DNA from: Hyphomicrobiales bacterium
GTDB lineage: Bacteria; Pseudomonadota; Alphaproteobacteria; Rhizobiales; Rhizobiaceae
Reading direction: 5' to 3'
Length of the DNA: 55,510 nt
Assembly (NCBI GenBank): GCA_900470805.1
Contig: UCCA01000025.1
Location: forward strand, 31,058 to 86,567
In this document: positions 17,117-25,857 of the stretch, in pieces
How positions within the stretch are numbered: position 1 is the stretch's first letter
Layout of the letters: every line of letters begins with the position of its first letter
Notes under the pieces: generated by a model
Databases searched by the model: none
Told to the model about the DNA's origin: nothing
The model's input: only the letters and a program-made list of their open reading frames with translations
Program-made: the position numbers and the translations under genes

Positions 17117-17533
17117 ATGTCAACGAGCGGCAAAAGGTTAGTCCTCGCCTGCGTTTTCGCCGCAACCGGCATTTGTGCGCCTGCTATGGCGCAGCAGTCG
17201 GAAATGCTGCGCGTCTATATGGATCAGGCGCGCGTGCTGAAGCTGGATCGACCGGTCAGCAAGGTGATCGTCGGCAATGCCAAGGTCGCCGATGCCACCG
17301 TTGCCGATCCCAAGACCATCGTTCTGACCGGGCGCAGCTTCGGCAGCACCAATCTCGTTCTGCTCGACGCCGACGGCAATGCCATTCTCGACGAGAGCAT
17401 CCTTGTGTCGATCGACGAGGCCAACACGGTCCGTGTTTTCCGCCAGACGGAGCGCACAGTCCTGTCGTGCACGCCCAATTGCGAGCAGCACAGTGACACG
17501 TCGGGTGCAGCGGCTGCAGCTGCGGCTCCTTGA
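17117..17533 (+). CDS. Stand-alone pilus/secretin N-terminal domain protein
   Basis: This 138-residue exported protein has a signal peptide cleaved near AMA-QQ. One domain covers about residues 30-105 and resembles the N-terminal domain of CpaC-type secretins (LDRPVSKVIVGNAKVADATV, then FGSTNLVLLDADGNAI). There is no secretin pore domain. The tail carries two cysteines (SCTPNC) and an Ala-rich end. ATG 17117 is preferred to the GTG at 17102. It is followed by two TadE-type genes, so a periplasmic role in Flp pilus assembly is likely; the exact job is unknown. Confidence 0.8.
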   Translation: MSTSGKRLVLACVFAATGICAPAMAQQSEMLRVYMDQARVLKLDRPVSKVIVGNAKVADATVADPKTIVLTGRSFGSTNLVLLDADGNAILDESILVSIDEANTVRVFRQTERTVLSCTPNCEQHSDTSGAAAAAAAP

Positions 17534-17643
17534 CAGGGCATTCGGATGCTTTCCGCATCGTTAAACTCCTGAACCGGTCTGAAACGAAAAATCAACGTTC
17601 TGTGCCTAAGAGTGCATGATCGAAGCTGTGTCGGATACAGGCC

Positions 17644-18264
17644 ATGACGGAATTGGATCAAACAGCAAAACGGGCTGGCCGGCCTGAACGGACCCGGCGA
17701 TCGTCATTTGCCGCCTTCGCGCGCTCGCGTGACGGCTCCGCGGCCATCGAGTTCGCGCTCCTCGCGATTCCCTATTTTCTGGTGATCTTCGCCATCATCG
17801 AGACCTTCATCGCGTTCGCCGGTCAGCAACTGGTGTCGAATGCCGTCGATACCATGAGCCGCAAGATCCGCACCGGCCAGATTACGGCGGCGAACACGAC
17901 CCGCACGGCGTTTCGTACATCTTTCTGCTCGGAAGTTTCCATCCTGATCACCTGCTCGACGACGGAAGCGGCAACGCCGAGCAAGCTGTTCCTCGATATC
18001 CAGTCCTACGCCACCTTCGCCGCTATTCCGAAGACGATCCCCCGGGTGTCGACGGCGGCGGGTGCCGATATCAACACGGCGAGCTTTCAATACGCACCCG
18101 GCGGCCCGGGCACCATCAACATGGTACGCGCCTATTATCGCTGGTCGATCATGACCGATCTGATCCGCCCCTATATCAGCAATGTGAAGCCCGCCGACGG
18201 CTCCGCCGCCTATTTCCTGATCGTCGAAACCGCGGCGTTCCAAAACGAGCAGTTCCCGACATGA
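17644..18264 (+). CDS. TadE/TadG-type pseudopilin
   Basis: A 206-residue protein with a short cytoplasmic leader and a prepilin-like segment DGSAAIEFALLAIPYFLVIF (about residues 31-50). This is the TadE signature, with Glu after the likely CpaA cut site, and a periplasmic remainder. TadE-type pseudopilins are needed for Flp pilus formation. Its stop overlaps the next gene's ATG (ATGA). It starts 110 bases after the secretin-N-domain gene. Confidence 0.88.
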   Translation: MTELDQTAKRAGRPERTRRSSFAAFARSRDGSAAIEFALLAIPYFLVIFAIIETFIAFAGQQLVSNAVDTMSRKIRTGQITAANTTRTAFRTSFCSEVSILITCSTTEAATPSKLFLDIQSYATFAAIPKTIPRVSTAAGADINTASFQYAPGGPGTINMVRAYYRWSIMTDLIRPYISNVKPADGSAAYFLIVETAAFQNEQFPT

Positions 18265-18836
18265 GGCTCCCGCGCGCTGTCAGGAGATTGAGGGCGGTCA
18301 CTCGCCGCTTCGCCGCCGACAGGCAGGGCGTCGGCGCGATTGAGTTCGCGATCGTCTTCCCGATCCTCGTCATGCTCTATGTCGGCGCATTCGAAATCAC
18401 CGTTGGTCTCAGCGTCAGCAGCCGTGCCACCCGCTCCGCCGCGGCTGTCGCTGATCTCGTCACCCAGCAGCAGTCGGTCACCAAATCCTGGCTATCGGAC
18501 ACGCCAAACATTGCCGGGGCAATGTTCACGCCGATGAACACTAACGGCATGACCATGAAGGTCACCGGCATCACCATCGATGCGGCGGCCAACCCGACCG
18601 TCAAGTGGTCGTGGGCGCAGGACAATACCCGCCCCTACGCCGCAAACGCAGCAGTCACCGTCCCGACCGACCTGAAGAAGGCGAGCACCTTCCTGGTCCG
18701 CACCGAATTGAGCGTGCCATACCAGTTGTTCCTGTTTGCCCCCTATCTGGCGCACAACAGCAGCACCATCACCATCAGCCGCACCTATTATTATCGCCAG
18801 CGTCAGGGCGAGAGCGTCACCTGCGGCGATTGCTGA
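18261..18836 (+). CDS. TadE/TadG-type pseudopilin
   Basis: A 191-residue second pseudopilin, translationally coupled to the first by an ATGA overlap. The TadE-like segment RQGVGAIEFAIVFPILVMLY lies at about residues 21-40, with the periplasmic part behind it and a C-terminal Cys pair (TCGDC). No von Willebrand A domain is present, so it is not a full-length TadG. A hydrophobic helix follows the Glu-containing motif as expected. Confidence 0.88.
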   Translation: MRLPRAVRRLRAVTRRFAADRQGVGAIEFAIVFPILVMLYVGAFEITVGLSVSSRATRSAAAVADLVTQQQSVTKSWLSDTPNIAGAMFTPMNTNGMTMKVTGITIDAAANPTVKWSWAQDNTRPYAANAAVTVPTDLKKASTFLVRTELSVPYQLFLFAPYLAHNSSTITISRTYYYRQRQGESVTCGDC

Positions 18837-18955
18837 GCCACCTGCCGGCGCCGGAATTTGCCATCGCGCTTTTGCCGTTATAAGGCTTGTGGCCCGGCGC
18901 CCTCGTGGTCATATTTGGCCAACCGGGCGCCACCCTTGTCTGTCCCAGGTGAACC

Positions 18956-20176
18956 ATGCCGCGTGCCTTTCTTTTCGTAATGGATTCCTTCGGCGTCGGC
19001 GGCGCACCCGATTCGGCCGCCTATGGCGACGAGGGCGCCGATACGCTTGGTCATATCGCCGAATTCTGCGCCGTCGGTGCCGGCGATCGCCAGGGCCTGC
19101 GCTCCGGCCCGCTTGCGCTGCCCAACCTCTCGGCCCTCGGCCTGCTCCATCTCGCCAAGGCTGCCTCCGGGCGCGTGCCGTCGGGCATGCCATTCCCCGA
19201 GAAGGTCTATGCCAGCTTCGGCTCGGCCAACGAAGTCTCCCGCGGCAAGGACACACCGTCCGGCCATTGGGAGATCGCGGGCACACCCGTCACCTTCGAC
19301 TGGGGCTACTTCCCCACGGAAGGCGATGCCTTCTCCCCCGAATTCGTCGAGGCGCTGTGCAGCGCCGCCGAAGTTCCGGGCATTCTCGGCAATTGCCATG
19401 CGTCGGGCACCGATATCATTGCCCGCTTTGGCGAGGAGCATATCCGCTCCGGCAAGCCGATCTGCTACACCTCGTCGGACTCTGTCTTCCAGGTCGCCGC
19501 CCACGAGAAGCATTTCGGCCTCGATAAGCTGATGACCTTCTGCGCCATCGCCCGCGCCCTGCTTGACCGGCAGAATATCGGCCGCGTCATCGCCCGTCCC
19601 TTCGTCGGCGAAACGCGCGCCACTTTCGAGCGCACCGGCAACCGCCGAGATTTCTCGGTGCCGCCGCCGGAGCCGACACTGCTCGACCGCCTTGTCGAAG
19701 CGGGCCGCACCGTCCATGCCGTCGGCAAGGTCGGTGATATCTTCGCCCATCAGGGCGTGTCGCGCGTCGTCAAGGCCAATGGCAACGCGGCGCTGATGGA
19801 TGCCACGCTGGAAGCCATGGATGTGGCCGAGGATGGCGATCTCGTCTTCACCAATTTCGTCGATTTCGACATGCTCTACGGTCACCGCCGCGACGTGCCC
19901 GGTTATGCCGCGGCGCTCGAAGCCTTCGATGCGCGGCTCTCCGAAGTCGGCGGCAAGCTGAAACCCGGCGATCTCGTCATCATCACCGCCGATCACGGTT
20001 GCGACCCGACATGGCGCGGCACCGATCACACCCGCGAGCGCGTGCCCATCATCGCCTACGGTCCAGGCCACCGCCCGCGCAACATCGGCATCCGCAGCAG
20101 CTACGCCGATATCGGCGAGACCATCGCCCAGCATCTGCGCATCCCCGCCGGCCCGCACGGGAGGAGTTTTCTGTGA
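18956..20176 (+). CDS. deoB: Phosphopentomutase
   Basis: This 406-residue cytosolic enzyme interconverts (deoxy)ribose 1- and 5-phosphates, linking nucleoside phosphorolysis to sugar metabolism. It belongs to the alkaline-phosphatase-like metalloenzymes: the N-terminal metal site is in MDSFGVGGAPDS, and the C-terminal metal ligands lie in TADHGCDPTWRGTDHTRE. Length is normal for DeoB. Its stop overlaps the GTG start of add by 4 bases. It begins the rightward salvage operon deoB-add-upp. Confidence 0.95.
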   Translation: MPRAFLFVMDSFGVGGAPDSAAYGDEGADTLGHIAEFCAVGAGDRQGLRSGPLALPNLSALGLLHLAKAASGRVPSGMPFPEKVYASFGSANEVSRGKDTPSGHWEIAGTPVTFDWGYFPTEGDAFSPEFVEALCSAAEVPGILGNCHASGTDIIARFGEEHIRSGKPICYTSSDSVFQVAAHEKHFGLDKLMTFCAIARALLDRQNIGRVIARPFVGETRATFERTGNRRDFSVPPPEPTLLDRLVEAGRTVHAVGKVGDIFAHQGVSRVVKANGNAALMDATLEAMDVAEDGDLVFTNFVDFDMLYGHRRDVPGYAAALEAFDARLSEVGGKLKPGDLVIITADHGCDPTWRGTDHTRERVPIIAYGPGHRPRNIGIRSSYADIGETIAQHLRIPAGPHGRSFL

Positions 20177-21141
20177 CGTCGCATCTGAAGAAGGTCGAGC
20201 TGCACTGTCATCTGGAGGGCGCGGCCCCGCCGGAGCTGACGCTCGCGCAGGCCCGCAAGTACAACATCGATATCAGCGCCTATCTCAAGGACGGCGCCTA
20301 TGTCTGGCATGATTTCGCCAGCTTCCTCGAGTGCTACGACAAGATCTCCGAGGTCTACAAGACCGCGGAAGACTACGCGCTGCTGACCGAAACCTATCTC
20401 GCCGAACTCGCCGATATCGGCACCATCTACAGCGAACTCATCGTCTCGCCCGATCACGGCAAGCGCATCGGCCTCGGTGCCGATGCGTATATCGAGGGCG
20501 TCTGCGAAGGCATCCGCCGCGCGAAAGCTGTGAGCGGCATCGAGGCCCGGCTGATCGTCACCGGCGAGCGCCATTTCGGCCCCGAAAGCGTCATCGGCGC
20601 CGCCGAATACGCGGCCAAGGCCGGCAACCCGCTTATCACCGGCTTCAATCTCGCCGGCGAGGAGCGCATGGGCCGCGTGGCCGACTATGCCAGGGCCTTC
20701 GACATCGCCCGCGACGCCGGCTTCGGCCTCACCATCCATGCCGGCGAAGTCTGCGGCGCCTTCAGCGTCGCCGACGCGCTCGATGCCGTGCGTCCCGCCC
20801 GCATCGGCCACGGCGTGCGCGCCATCGAGGATGCGGATCTCATCAAGCGGCTTGCCGATCTCGGAACCGTGCTGGAAGTCTGCCCCGGCTCCAACATCGC
20901 GCTCAAGGTCTTCCCGGATTTCCAGTCGCACCCGGTGCGGGCGCTGAAGCAGGCCGGCGTGCGCGTCACCATCAGCTCCGACGATCCGCCCTTCTTCCAC
21001 ACTTCGCTGGAGCGCGAATACGAATTGGCGTCGGACGTCTTCGGCTTCAGCGACGCCGAGATCGACGAGATGACCCGCACCGGCATTGAGGCCGCCTTCG
21101 TTGACGAAGCGACGCGCCAGGCGCTGTTCGCACGGCTGTAG
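20173..21141 (+). CDS. add: Adenosine deaminase
   Basis: This 322-residue zinc enzyme deaminates adenosine and deoxyadenosine to inosine and deoxyinosine. The metal ligands are visible in LHCHLEGA (near residue 10) and the HAGE motif; the later SSDDPPFF segment carries the Asp pair typical of the family. The start is a GTG overlapping the deoB stop (GTGA), with GGAGG before it; longer readings of the frame run inside deoB. Its product would feed the purine nucleoside phosphorylase encoded at 24.7 kb. Confidence 0.93.
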   Translation: MTSHLKKVELHCHLEGAAPPELTLAQARKYNIDISAYLKDGAYVWHDFASFLECYDKISEVYKTAEDYALLTETYLAELADIGTIYSELIVSPDHGKRIGLGADAYIEGVCEGIRRAKAVSGIEARLIVTGERHFGPESVIGAAEYAAKAGNPLITGFNLAGEERMGRVADYARAFDIARDAGFGLTIHAGEVCGAFSVADALDAVRPARIGHGVRAIEDADLIKRLADLGTVLEVCPGSNIALKVFPDFQSHPVRALKQAGVRVTISSDDPPFFHTSLEREYELASDVFGFSDAEIDEMTRTGIEAAFVDEATRQALFARL

Positions 21142-21250
21142 CGTTGCCGAGACTGGGGATCGCAGTGGCAATTTGCCCTGCGCTCTTGCGGGGAGGGCGC
21201 TTTCCGTGGAAGAAACAGCGCATAAGAACAGCAAAAGAAAGGGCTCGGCC

Positions 21251-21880
21251 ATGAACGGCGTCACCGTCATCGATCATCCGCTCGTGCAGCACAAACTCAC
21301 CATCATGCGGCGCAAGGAAACATCGACCGGCAGCTTCCGCCGCCTGCTGCGCGAAATCTCCACGCTGCTGTGTTACGAGGTGACGCGCGATCTCGAGCTG
21401 ACGATGGAAACCATCGAGACGCCGATGCAGACGATGCAGTCGCCGATCCTCGAAGGCAAGAAGCTGGTCTTCGTGTCGATCCTGCGCGCCGGCAACGGCC
21501 TGCTCGAAGGCATGCTGGAGCTAGTCCCGTCGGCCCGCGTCTCGCATATCGGCATGTACCGCGATCACGATACGCTGCAGCCGGTCGAATACTACTTCAA
21601 GGCACCGGAAGGCTTGGACGAGCGCCTGATGATCGTCGTCGATCCGATGCTGGCCACCGGCAATTCCTCGATCGCCGCCATCCACAAGCTCAAGGAGCGC
21701 GGCGCCACCAACATCCGCTTCCTCTGCCTGCTGGCGGCACCCGAGGGCATCAGGAATTTCCAGGAAGCCCATCCCGACGTGAAGATCTACACGGCCTCGA
21801 TCGATAGCCATCTCAACGACAAGGGCTACATCATGCCCGGCCTCGGCGATGCCGGCGACCGCATGTACGGCACCAAATAA
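21251..21880 (+). CDS. upp: Uracil phosphoribosyltransferase
   Basis: This 209-residue enzyme makes UMP from uracil and PRPP. The PRPP-binding motif VDPMLATGNSS is present, together with the early LTIMRRKETS and the C-terminal GYIMPGLGDAGDRMYGTK uracil-binding region. Length is exactly that of the family. I place the start at the ATG at 21251; the 109-base gap from add may contain its own promoter. A strong hairpin follows the gene. Confidence 0.95.
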   Translation: MNGVTVIDHPLVQHKLTIMRRKETSTGSFRRLLREISTLLCYEVTRDLELTMETIETPMQTMQSPILEGKKLVFVSILRAGNGLLEGMLELVPSARVSHIGMYRDHDTLQPVEYYFKAPEGLDERLMIVVDPMLATGNSSIAAIHKLKERGATNIRFLCLLAAPEGIRNFQEAHPDVKIYTASIDSHLNDKGYIMPGLGDAGDRMYGTK

Positions 21881-21915
21881 TTAACCGTCTGTTTACCACC
21901 TCTGAATTTACCTAG

Positions 21916-21938
21916 GGCCTGGACTATGTTTCCAGGCC
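21916..21938 (+). terminator. Terminator hairpin after upp
   Basis: An 8-bp stem (GGCCTGGA / TCCAGGCC) with a 7-base loop is followed by TTAT. It lies 35 bases past the upp stop and closes the deoB-add-upp unit. Confidence 0.6.
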
Positions 21939-22040
21939 TTATCGCCTTCCGACATTAGCAACTTGTCAGCGAATCTGGCTTAGCTGCTTATGTGTGGCCG
22001 CGCATGATGCACGGTTTATACAGGAAGGATTTCTGTTTCC

Positions 22041-22574
22041 ATGCTTATGCGCACAGTCGTATTCGCAAGCATCGCCGCGGTGCTTGCCACCCAGGTTCCT
22101 TCCTTTTTCGGAAGCGATGCCGCTCGGCCGGAAGGCCCCGTTTCCGTCAATTACGTTTCCGGCACGGTCGATCCCGTGCAGACCACGGCGGTCGGCGGCA
22201 CCGGCAGCGCCATGCGCCTTCAAGCCGACGCCCAGGGGCATTACACCGGCGATTTCAGGATCAACGGCAAGGCCGTCTCCGGCCTGATCGATACCGGCGC
22301 CACCTATGTCGCGCTCAACGAGACAATGGCCCGCCGCCTCGGCTATACCGCCAACCAGCTCGATTTCCGCTATTCGGTCAACACCGCCAACGGCCAGACC
22401 AAGGCCGCGCAGGTGATGCTCGACCGCGTCGAAATCGGTGGTATCAGGGTGCGTGGCGTCGAAGCCCTCGTTCTCAAGGACGAGGCATTGTCGGCGACAC
22501 TGGTCGGCATGAGCTTCCTGCAGAAGCTCGCCTCCTATTCGGTCGCCGACGGCTCGCTCAGCCTCAAGCAGTAG
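22041..22574 (+). CDS. Retropepsin-like (clan AA) aspartic protease, TIGR02281 type
   Basis: A 177-residue protein with an N-terminal hydrophobic segment (residues 3-20, signal or anchor) and a single-lobed aspartic protease domain. The catalytic motif is LIDTGATYVAL, with the typical FLLG-like SFLQKL region later. Such proteins act as dimers outside the cytoplasm, and their substrates are mostly unknown. It is an orphan between the two nucleoside operons and converges on deoA with only 4 bases between the stops. Confidence 0.85.
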   Translation: MLMRTVVFASIAAVLATQVPSFFGSDAARPEGPVSVNYVSGTVDPVQTTAVGGTGSAMRLQADAQGHYTGDFRINGKAVSGLIDTGATYVALNETMARRLGYTANQLDFRYSVNTANGQTKAAQVMLDRVEIGGIRVRGVEALVLKDEALSATLVGMSFLQKLASYSVADGSLSLKQ

Positions 22575-22578
22575 TTCT

Positions 22579-23886
22579 TCAAAGGCGTTTGGAAATCACC
22601 GACGGCAGGGCAGGCGCCTCGTCGCCGATGCGGTAGTTCGCCTGCAGCGCCGCGGCGACCGCATCCGCGTCGGCGTCATTGGCCGCATGCACGAACCCGA
22701 TCGCATCGCCTCTCTCCACCCGCGTGCCGAGCGGCAAGAGGTCGGTGAAGCCGACAGCATGGTTGATCTTGTCGGCCGGATGCCGCCGTCCGCCGCCGAG
22801 GTCGATCACACCCATGCCGATATCCCGGGCATCGCAGGAGGACAGCCAGCCGCCGCGCCGGGCAAGGACGGGGCTTATGAACTTGCCGAAGGGCATGTAG
22901 ACATCAGGTCTTTCCAGCAGATCCGCCGGCCCGCCCAGCATATGCACCATGCGCGCAAAGATCTCCGCCGCCTTGCCCGAGGAGAGCGCCGCCTTCGCCT
23001 GTCGCTCTCCGTCCTCGCGCGAGCTCGCAAGCCCTGCGCTGACGAGCATCTCCGCCGCAAAGGCCAGCACCACCGTCTCCAGCCGCGTGCCGGTCTTCTC
23101 GCCGGCAAGAAATTCGATGCAGTTGCGGATCTCAAGCGCGTTGCCGACGGCATCGGCCAGCGGCTCGTTCATGTCAGTGATCAGCGCCGAGGTCTTGATG
23201 CCGGCGCCGTTCGCCACCGCCACCAGCGATGCCGCCAGCCGCTCGGCGTCGTCTGGTGCCGCCATGAAGGCGCCATTGCCGACCTTGACGTCGAGCACCA
23301 GCGTCTGAAGCCCGGCCGCCAGCTTCTTCGAAAGGATCGAGGCGGTGATCAGCGGAATGGAATCGACCGTCGCGGTCACGTCGCGCACCGCGTAAAGCTT
23401 GCCGTCAGCCGGGGCCAGCGCCGCCGTCTGGCCGATGATGGCGCAGCCGGCCTCCTTCACCACCTTGCGGAACAGGGCGGCATCGGGGGTAACAGTATAG
23501 CCCGGAATGGATTCGAGCTTGTCGAGCGTGCCGCCGGTATGGCCGAGCCCGCGTCCTGATATCATGGGCACCGCCAGCCCGCAGGCCGCCGCAATCGGCG
23601 CCAGCATCAGCGAAACGTTGTCTCCGACCCCGCCGGTCGAATGCTTGTCGGCGATCGGCCGGTCGATTTCGGCCCATGACAGCATGTCGCCGGAGCGTGC
23701 CATCGCCATGGTCAGCGCCACGATCTCGTCGCGGTCCATCCCCTTGAACCAGACGGCCATCGCAAACGCGCCGATCTGCCCCTCCGACAGCCGGCCCTCG
23801 GCGAGCGCCGCGATGAAATCCTCGATCTCGTCGGCCGACAAAGCCTCGCCGTCGCGCTTTTGCCGGATGATCTCTTGCGGGATCAC
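22579..23886 (-). CDS. deoA: Thymidine phosphorylase
   Basis: This 435-residue enzyme splits thymidine with phosphate into thymine and deoxyribose 1-phosphate. Family features include the N-terminal IIRQKRDGEALSADEI, the phosphate-binding KHSTGGVGD segment and KLESIPGY. Length fits DeoA. It is the last gene of the leftward transporter/salvage operon and starts 1 base after the deoC stop. Confidence 0.95.
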   Translation of the reverse strand: MIPQEIIRQKRDGEALSADEIEDFIAALAEGRLSEGQIGAFAMAVWFKGMDRDEIVALTMAMARSGDMLSWAEIDRPIADKHSTGGVGDNVSLMLAPIAAACGLAVPMISGRGLGHTGGTLDKLESIPGYTVTPDAALFRKVVKEAGCAIIGQTAALAPADGKLYAVRDVTATVDSIPLITASILSKKLAAGLQTLVLDVKVGNGAFMAAPDDAERLAASLVAVANGAGIKTSALITDMNEPLADAVGNALEIRNCIEFLAGEKTGTRLETVVLAFAAEMLVSAGLASSREDGERQAKAALSSGKAAEIFARMVHMLGGPADLLERPDVYMPFGKFISPVLARRGGWLSSCDARDIGMGVIDLGGGRRHPADKINHAVGFTDLLPLGTRVERGDAIGFVHAANDADADAVAAALQANYRIGDEAPALPSVISKRL

Positions 23887-23887
23887 C

Positions 23888-24664
23888 TCAGTAGCTCGCA
23901 GCCGCCGCAGGGGCCGATTGCGTGCCGGAGAGCACCGCCAGGATATCGTCGAGCACGCCAGACGCGCCGAAGCGGAAGGTCGAGGGGATCGCCCAGTCGG
24001 GCGTCATGATCGTCTCGGCAAGGCTCAGATAAAGCCCCGCATCCGCCACCGAGGCAATGCCGCCGGCCGGCTTGAAGCCGACCTTGCGACCACTCTCGCG
24101 GATCGCCCGCAGCATGATGTCGGCCGCCTCCAGCGTGGCATTGACGGATACCTTGCCGGTGGAGGTCTTGATGAAGTCGGCGCCAGCCTCGATCGCCAGT
24201 TCCGAGGCGCGGCGGATCATCGCCGCATCCTTGATCTCGCCGGTTTCGAGGATCACCTTCAGCAACGTCGCATCGCCGCATTCGGCCCGCACGGCCGCAA
24301 CCATGTCGGTCACCGCCCGGCCGCTGCCGGCGATGAACTTGCGGTAGGGGATGACGAGATCGATCTCGTCAGCACCATCGGCGATCGCCTCACGCGTTTC
24401 GGCCGCCACGTCGGCGACCTCCATCTCGCCGGAGGGGAAGTTGACGACGGTGGCGATCCTGATCGGATGGCCGCTGCCGAGAATCAAGCGCGCATGCGCG
24501 ACGAAACGCGGCCAGATGCAGATCGCCGCCGTGTTGCCGTAAGGCGTCTGCGCCCGCGCGCACAGCGCCTCGATCTGCGCGCCGGTGCAGTCGTCCTTGA
24601 GGTTGGTGAGATCCAGCAGCGACAGCGCCACGGCTGCCGTTTCCTTCAGCGAATTGTTGCTCAT
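23888..24664 (-). CDS. deoC: Deoxyribose-phosphate aldolase
   Basis: This 258-residue class I aldolase cleaves deoxyribose 5-phosphate to glyceraldehyde 3-phosphate and acetaldehyde. The Schiff-base Lys region ADFIKTSTGK and the second Lys in VGFKPAGGI are present. The ATG at 24664 overlaps the stop of the purine phosphorylase gene (ATGA); the frame reads further upstream but only inside that gene. With DeoB and DeoA it completes deoxyribose catabolism. Confidence 0.95.
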   Translation of the reverse strand: MSNNSLKETAAVALSLLDLTNLKDDCTGAQIEALCARAQTPYGNTAAICIWPRFVAHARLILGSGHPIRIATVVNFPSGEMEVADVAAETREAIADGADEIDLVIPYRKFIAGSGRAVTDMVAAVRAECGDATLLKVILETGEIKDAAMIRRASELAIEAGADFIKTSTGKVSVNATLEAADIMLRAIRESGRKVGFKPAGGIASVADAGLYLSLAETIMTPDWAIPSTFRFGASGVLDDILAVLSGTQSAPAAAASY

Positions 24665-25467
24665 GCCTTGCTTCCTCCGGCCGCGATCATCTCTTTCAGG
24701 ATGGCGGCGAGACGGGCGCCGCCGATGGGCGCCATGTCCTTGGTTTCCTCGTGACTCAGTTCCGAACCGGTCATGCCGGCCCCATAGTTGGTGATAACGG
24801 ATGCCGCCGCAACCCTCAGCCCCAGCATCCGAGCAATGATCACCTCTGGCACCGTCGACATCCCCACCGCATCGGCCCCGAGAATGCGGGCCATGCGGAT
24901 CTCCGCCGGCGTCTCGAAGCTCGGGCCCGAGAACCACATGTAGACGCCCTGCGACATGGGCGTTCCGGTCTTCGCCGCCGCCGCCCGCATGGTCTCTGCA
25001 AGCGCCGCATCGTAAGCCGCAGTCATGCCGACGAAGCGCCGGTCGCTCTCCTCGCCGATCAGCGGATTGATGCCGGAATAATTGATGTGGTCGGTGATCT
25101 GCATCACCGATCCGGGCGCCAGCTCCTCCCGCAGCGACCCCGCCGAATTGGTCAGTATCAGCGTCTCGACGCCGAGCTCCTTGAGCACCTCGATCGGTAC
25201 CCGCATAGCATTGGCATCGCCCGTCTCGTAGAAATGCACCCGGCCCGACAACATGACGACAGGCACGCCGCCAAGCCTGCCGGCCACCACCTCGCCGGCA
25301 TGGCCGGACACGGCGCTGACGGGAAAGCCAGGGATATCGGCATAGGAAACCCTGACCGGATCCTCGATCGCGCTCACCAGAGACCCAAGCCCCGAGCCGA
25401 GCACGATGCCGAAGCGCGGCGCAAGCCCGCCGAGCCTCGCCTGAAGCAGGTCGAGTGCGGCCGTCAT
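24661..25467 (-). CDS. Purine nucleoside phosphorylase (trimeric type)
   Basis: A 268-residue enzyme that phosphorolyses inosine and guanosine (and deoxy forms). Family I features include GIVLGSGLGSL near residue 20, the GRVHFYETGD loop, the base-binding SFETPAEIRM, and TNYGAGM near the end. The start ATG overlaps the cdd stop (ATGA). It would use the inosine made by the add product. Confidence 0.93.
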   Translation of the reverse strand: MTAALDLLQARLGGLAPRFGIVLGSGLGSLVSAIEDPVRVSYADIPGFPVSAVSGHAGEVVAGRLGGVPVVMLSGRVHFYETGDANAMRVPIEVLKELGVETLILTNSAGSLREELAPGSVMQITDHINYSGINPLIGEESDRRFVGMTAAYDAALAETMRAAAAKTGTPMSQGVYMWFSGPSFETPAEIRMARILGADAVGMSTVPEVIIARMLGLRVAAASVITNYGAGMTGSELSHEETKDMAPIGGARLAAILKEMIAAGGSKA

Positions 25468-25853
25468 CCGAGTTCGGTCTCGAAGCTGAACGGCAAAAGC
25501 TCGTCCATGGTCATCGTCTTCTTCACGCCGGTCTCGTCGCAGAGGTAGATCTTCGTGCCCTTGGAGGCGAATTCCGAGATTTTCTGCCGGCAACCGCCGC
25601 AGGGTGGGCAGAGCGCCAGCTTCTCGGCGATCACGGCTATCTCGACGATCTTCTTCGCCCCGCCCATGATCATCGCGCTGATGGCGGTCGGCTCCGCGCA
25701 CCAGCCTTGCGGAAACGACAGGTTCTCGATGTTGGCGCCGGTATAGACCTTGCCGTCCTCGGCGCGGATGGCAGCACCGACAGGGAATTTCGAGTAGGGC
25801 GCGTGCGCGAAGGCCATGGCGCCGCGGGCGGCTTCGAACAGGTCGTGGGACAT
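25464..25853 (-). CDS. cdd: Cytidine deaminase
   Basis: A 129-residue zinc enzyme converting cytidine and deoxycytidine to uridine and deoxyuridine. The active-site CAE motif is at 52-54 and the PCGGC motif at 84-88, giving the three Cys zinc ligands of the short tetrameric form. It lies directly after the second permease gene (4 bases) and overlaps the phosphorylase start. Confidence 0.95.
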   Translation of the reverse strand: MSHDLFEAARGAMAFAHAPYSKFPVGAAIRAEDGKVYTGANIENLSFPQGWCAEPTAISAMIMGGAKKIVEIAVIAEKLALCPPCGGCRQKISEFASKGTKIYLCDETGVKKTMTMDELLPFSFETELG

Positions 25854-25857
25854 GGGT

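Noticed and set aside
21881..21895. TTAA-N7-TTTA after upp as a CtrA box
   Set aside because: One half is imperfect, it begins at the upp stop codon, and the next gene has no tie to the CtrA regulon.
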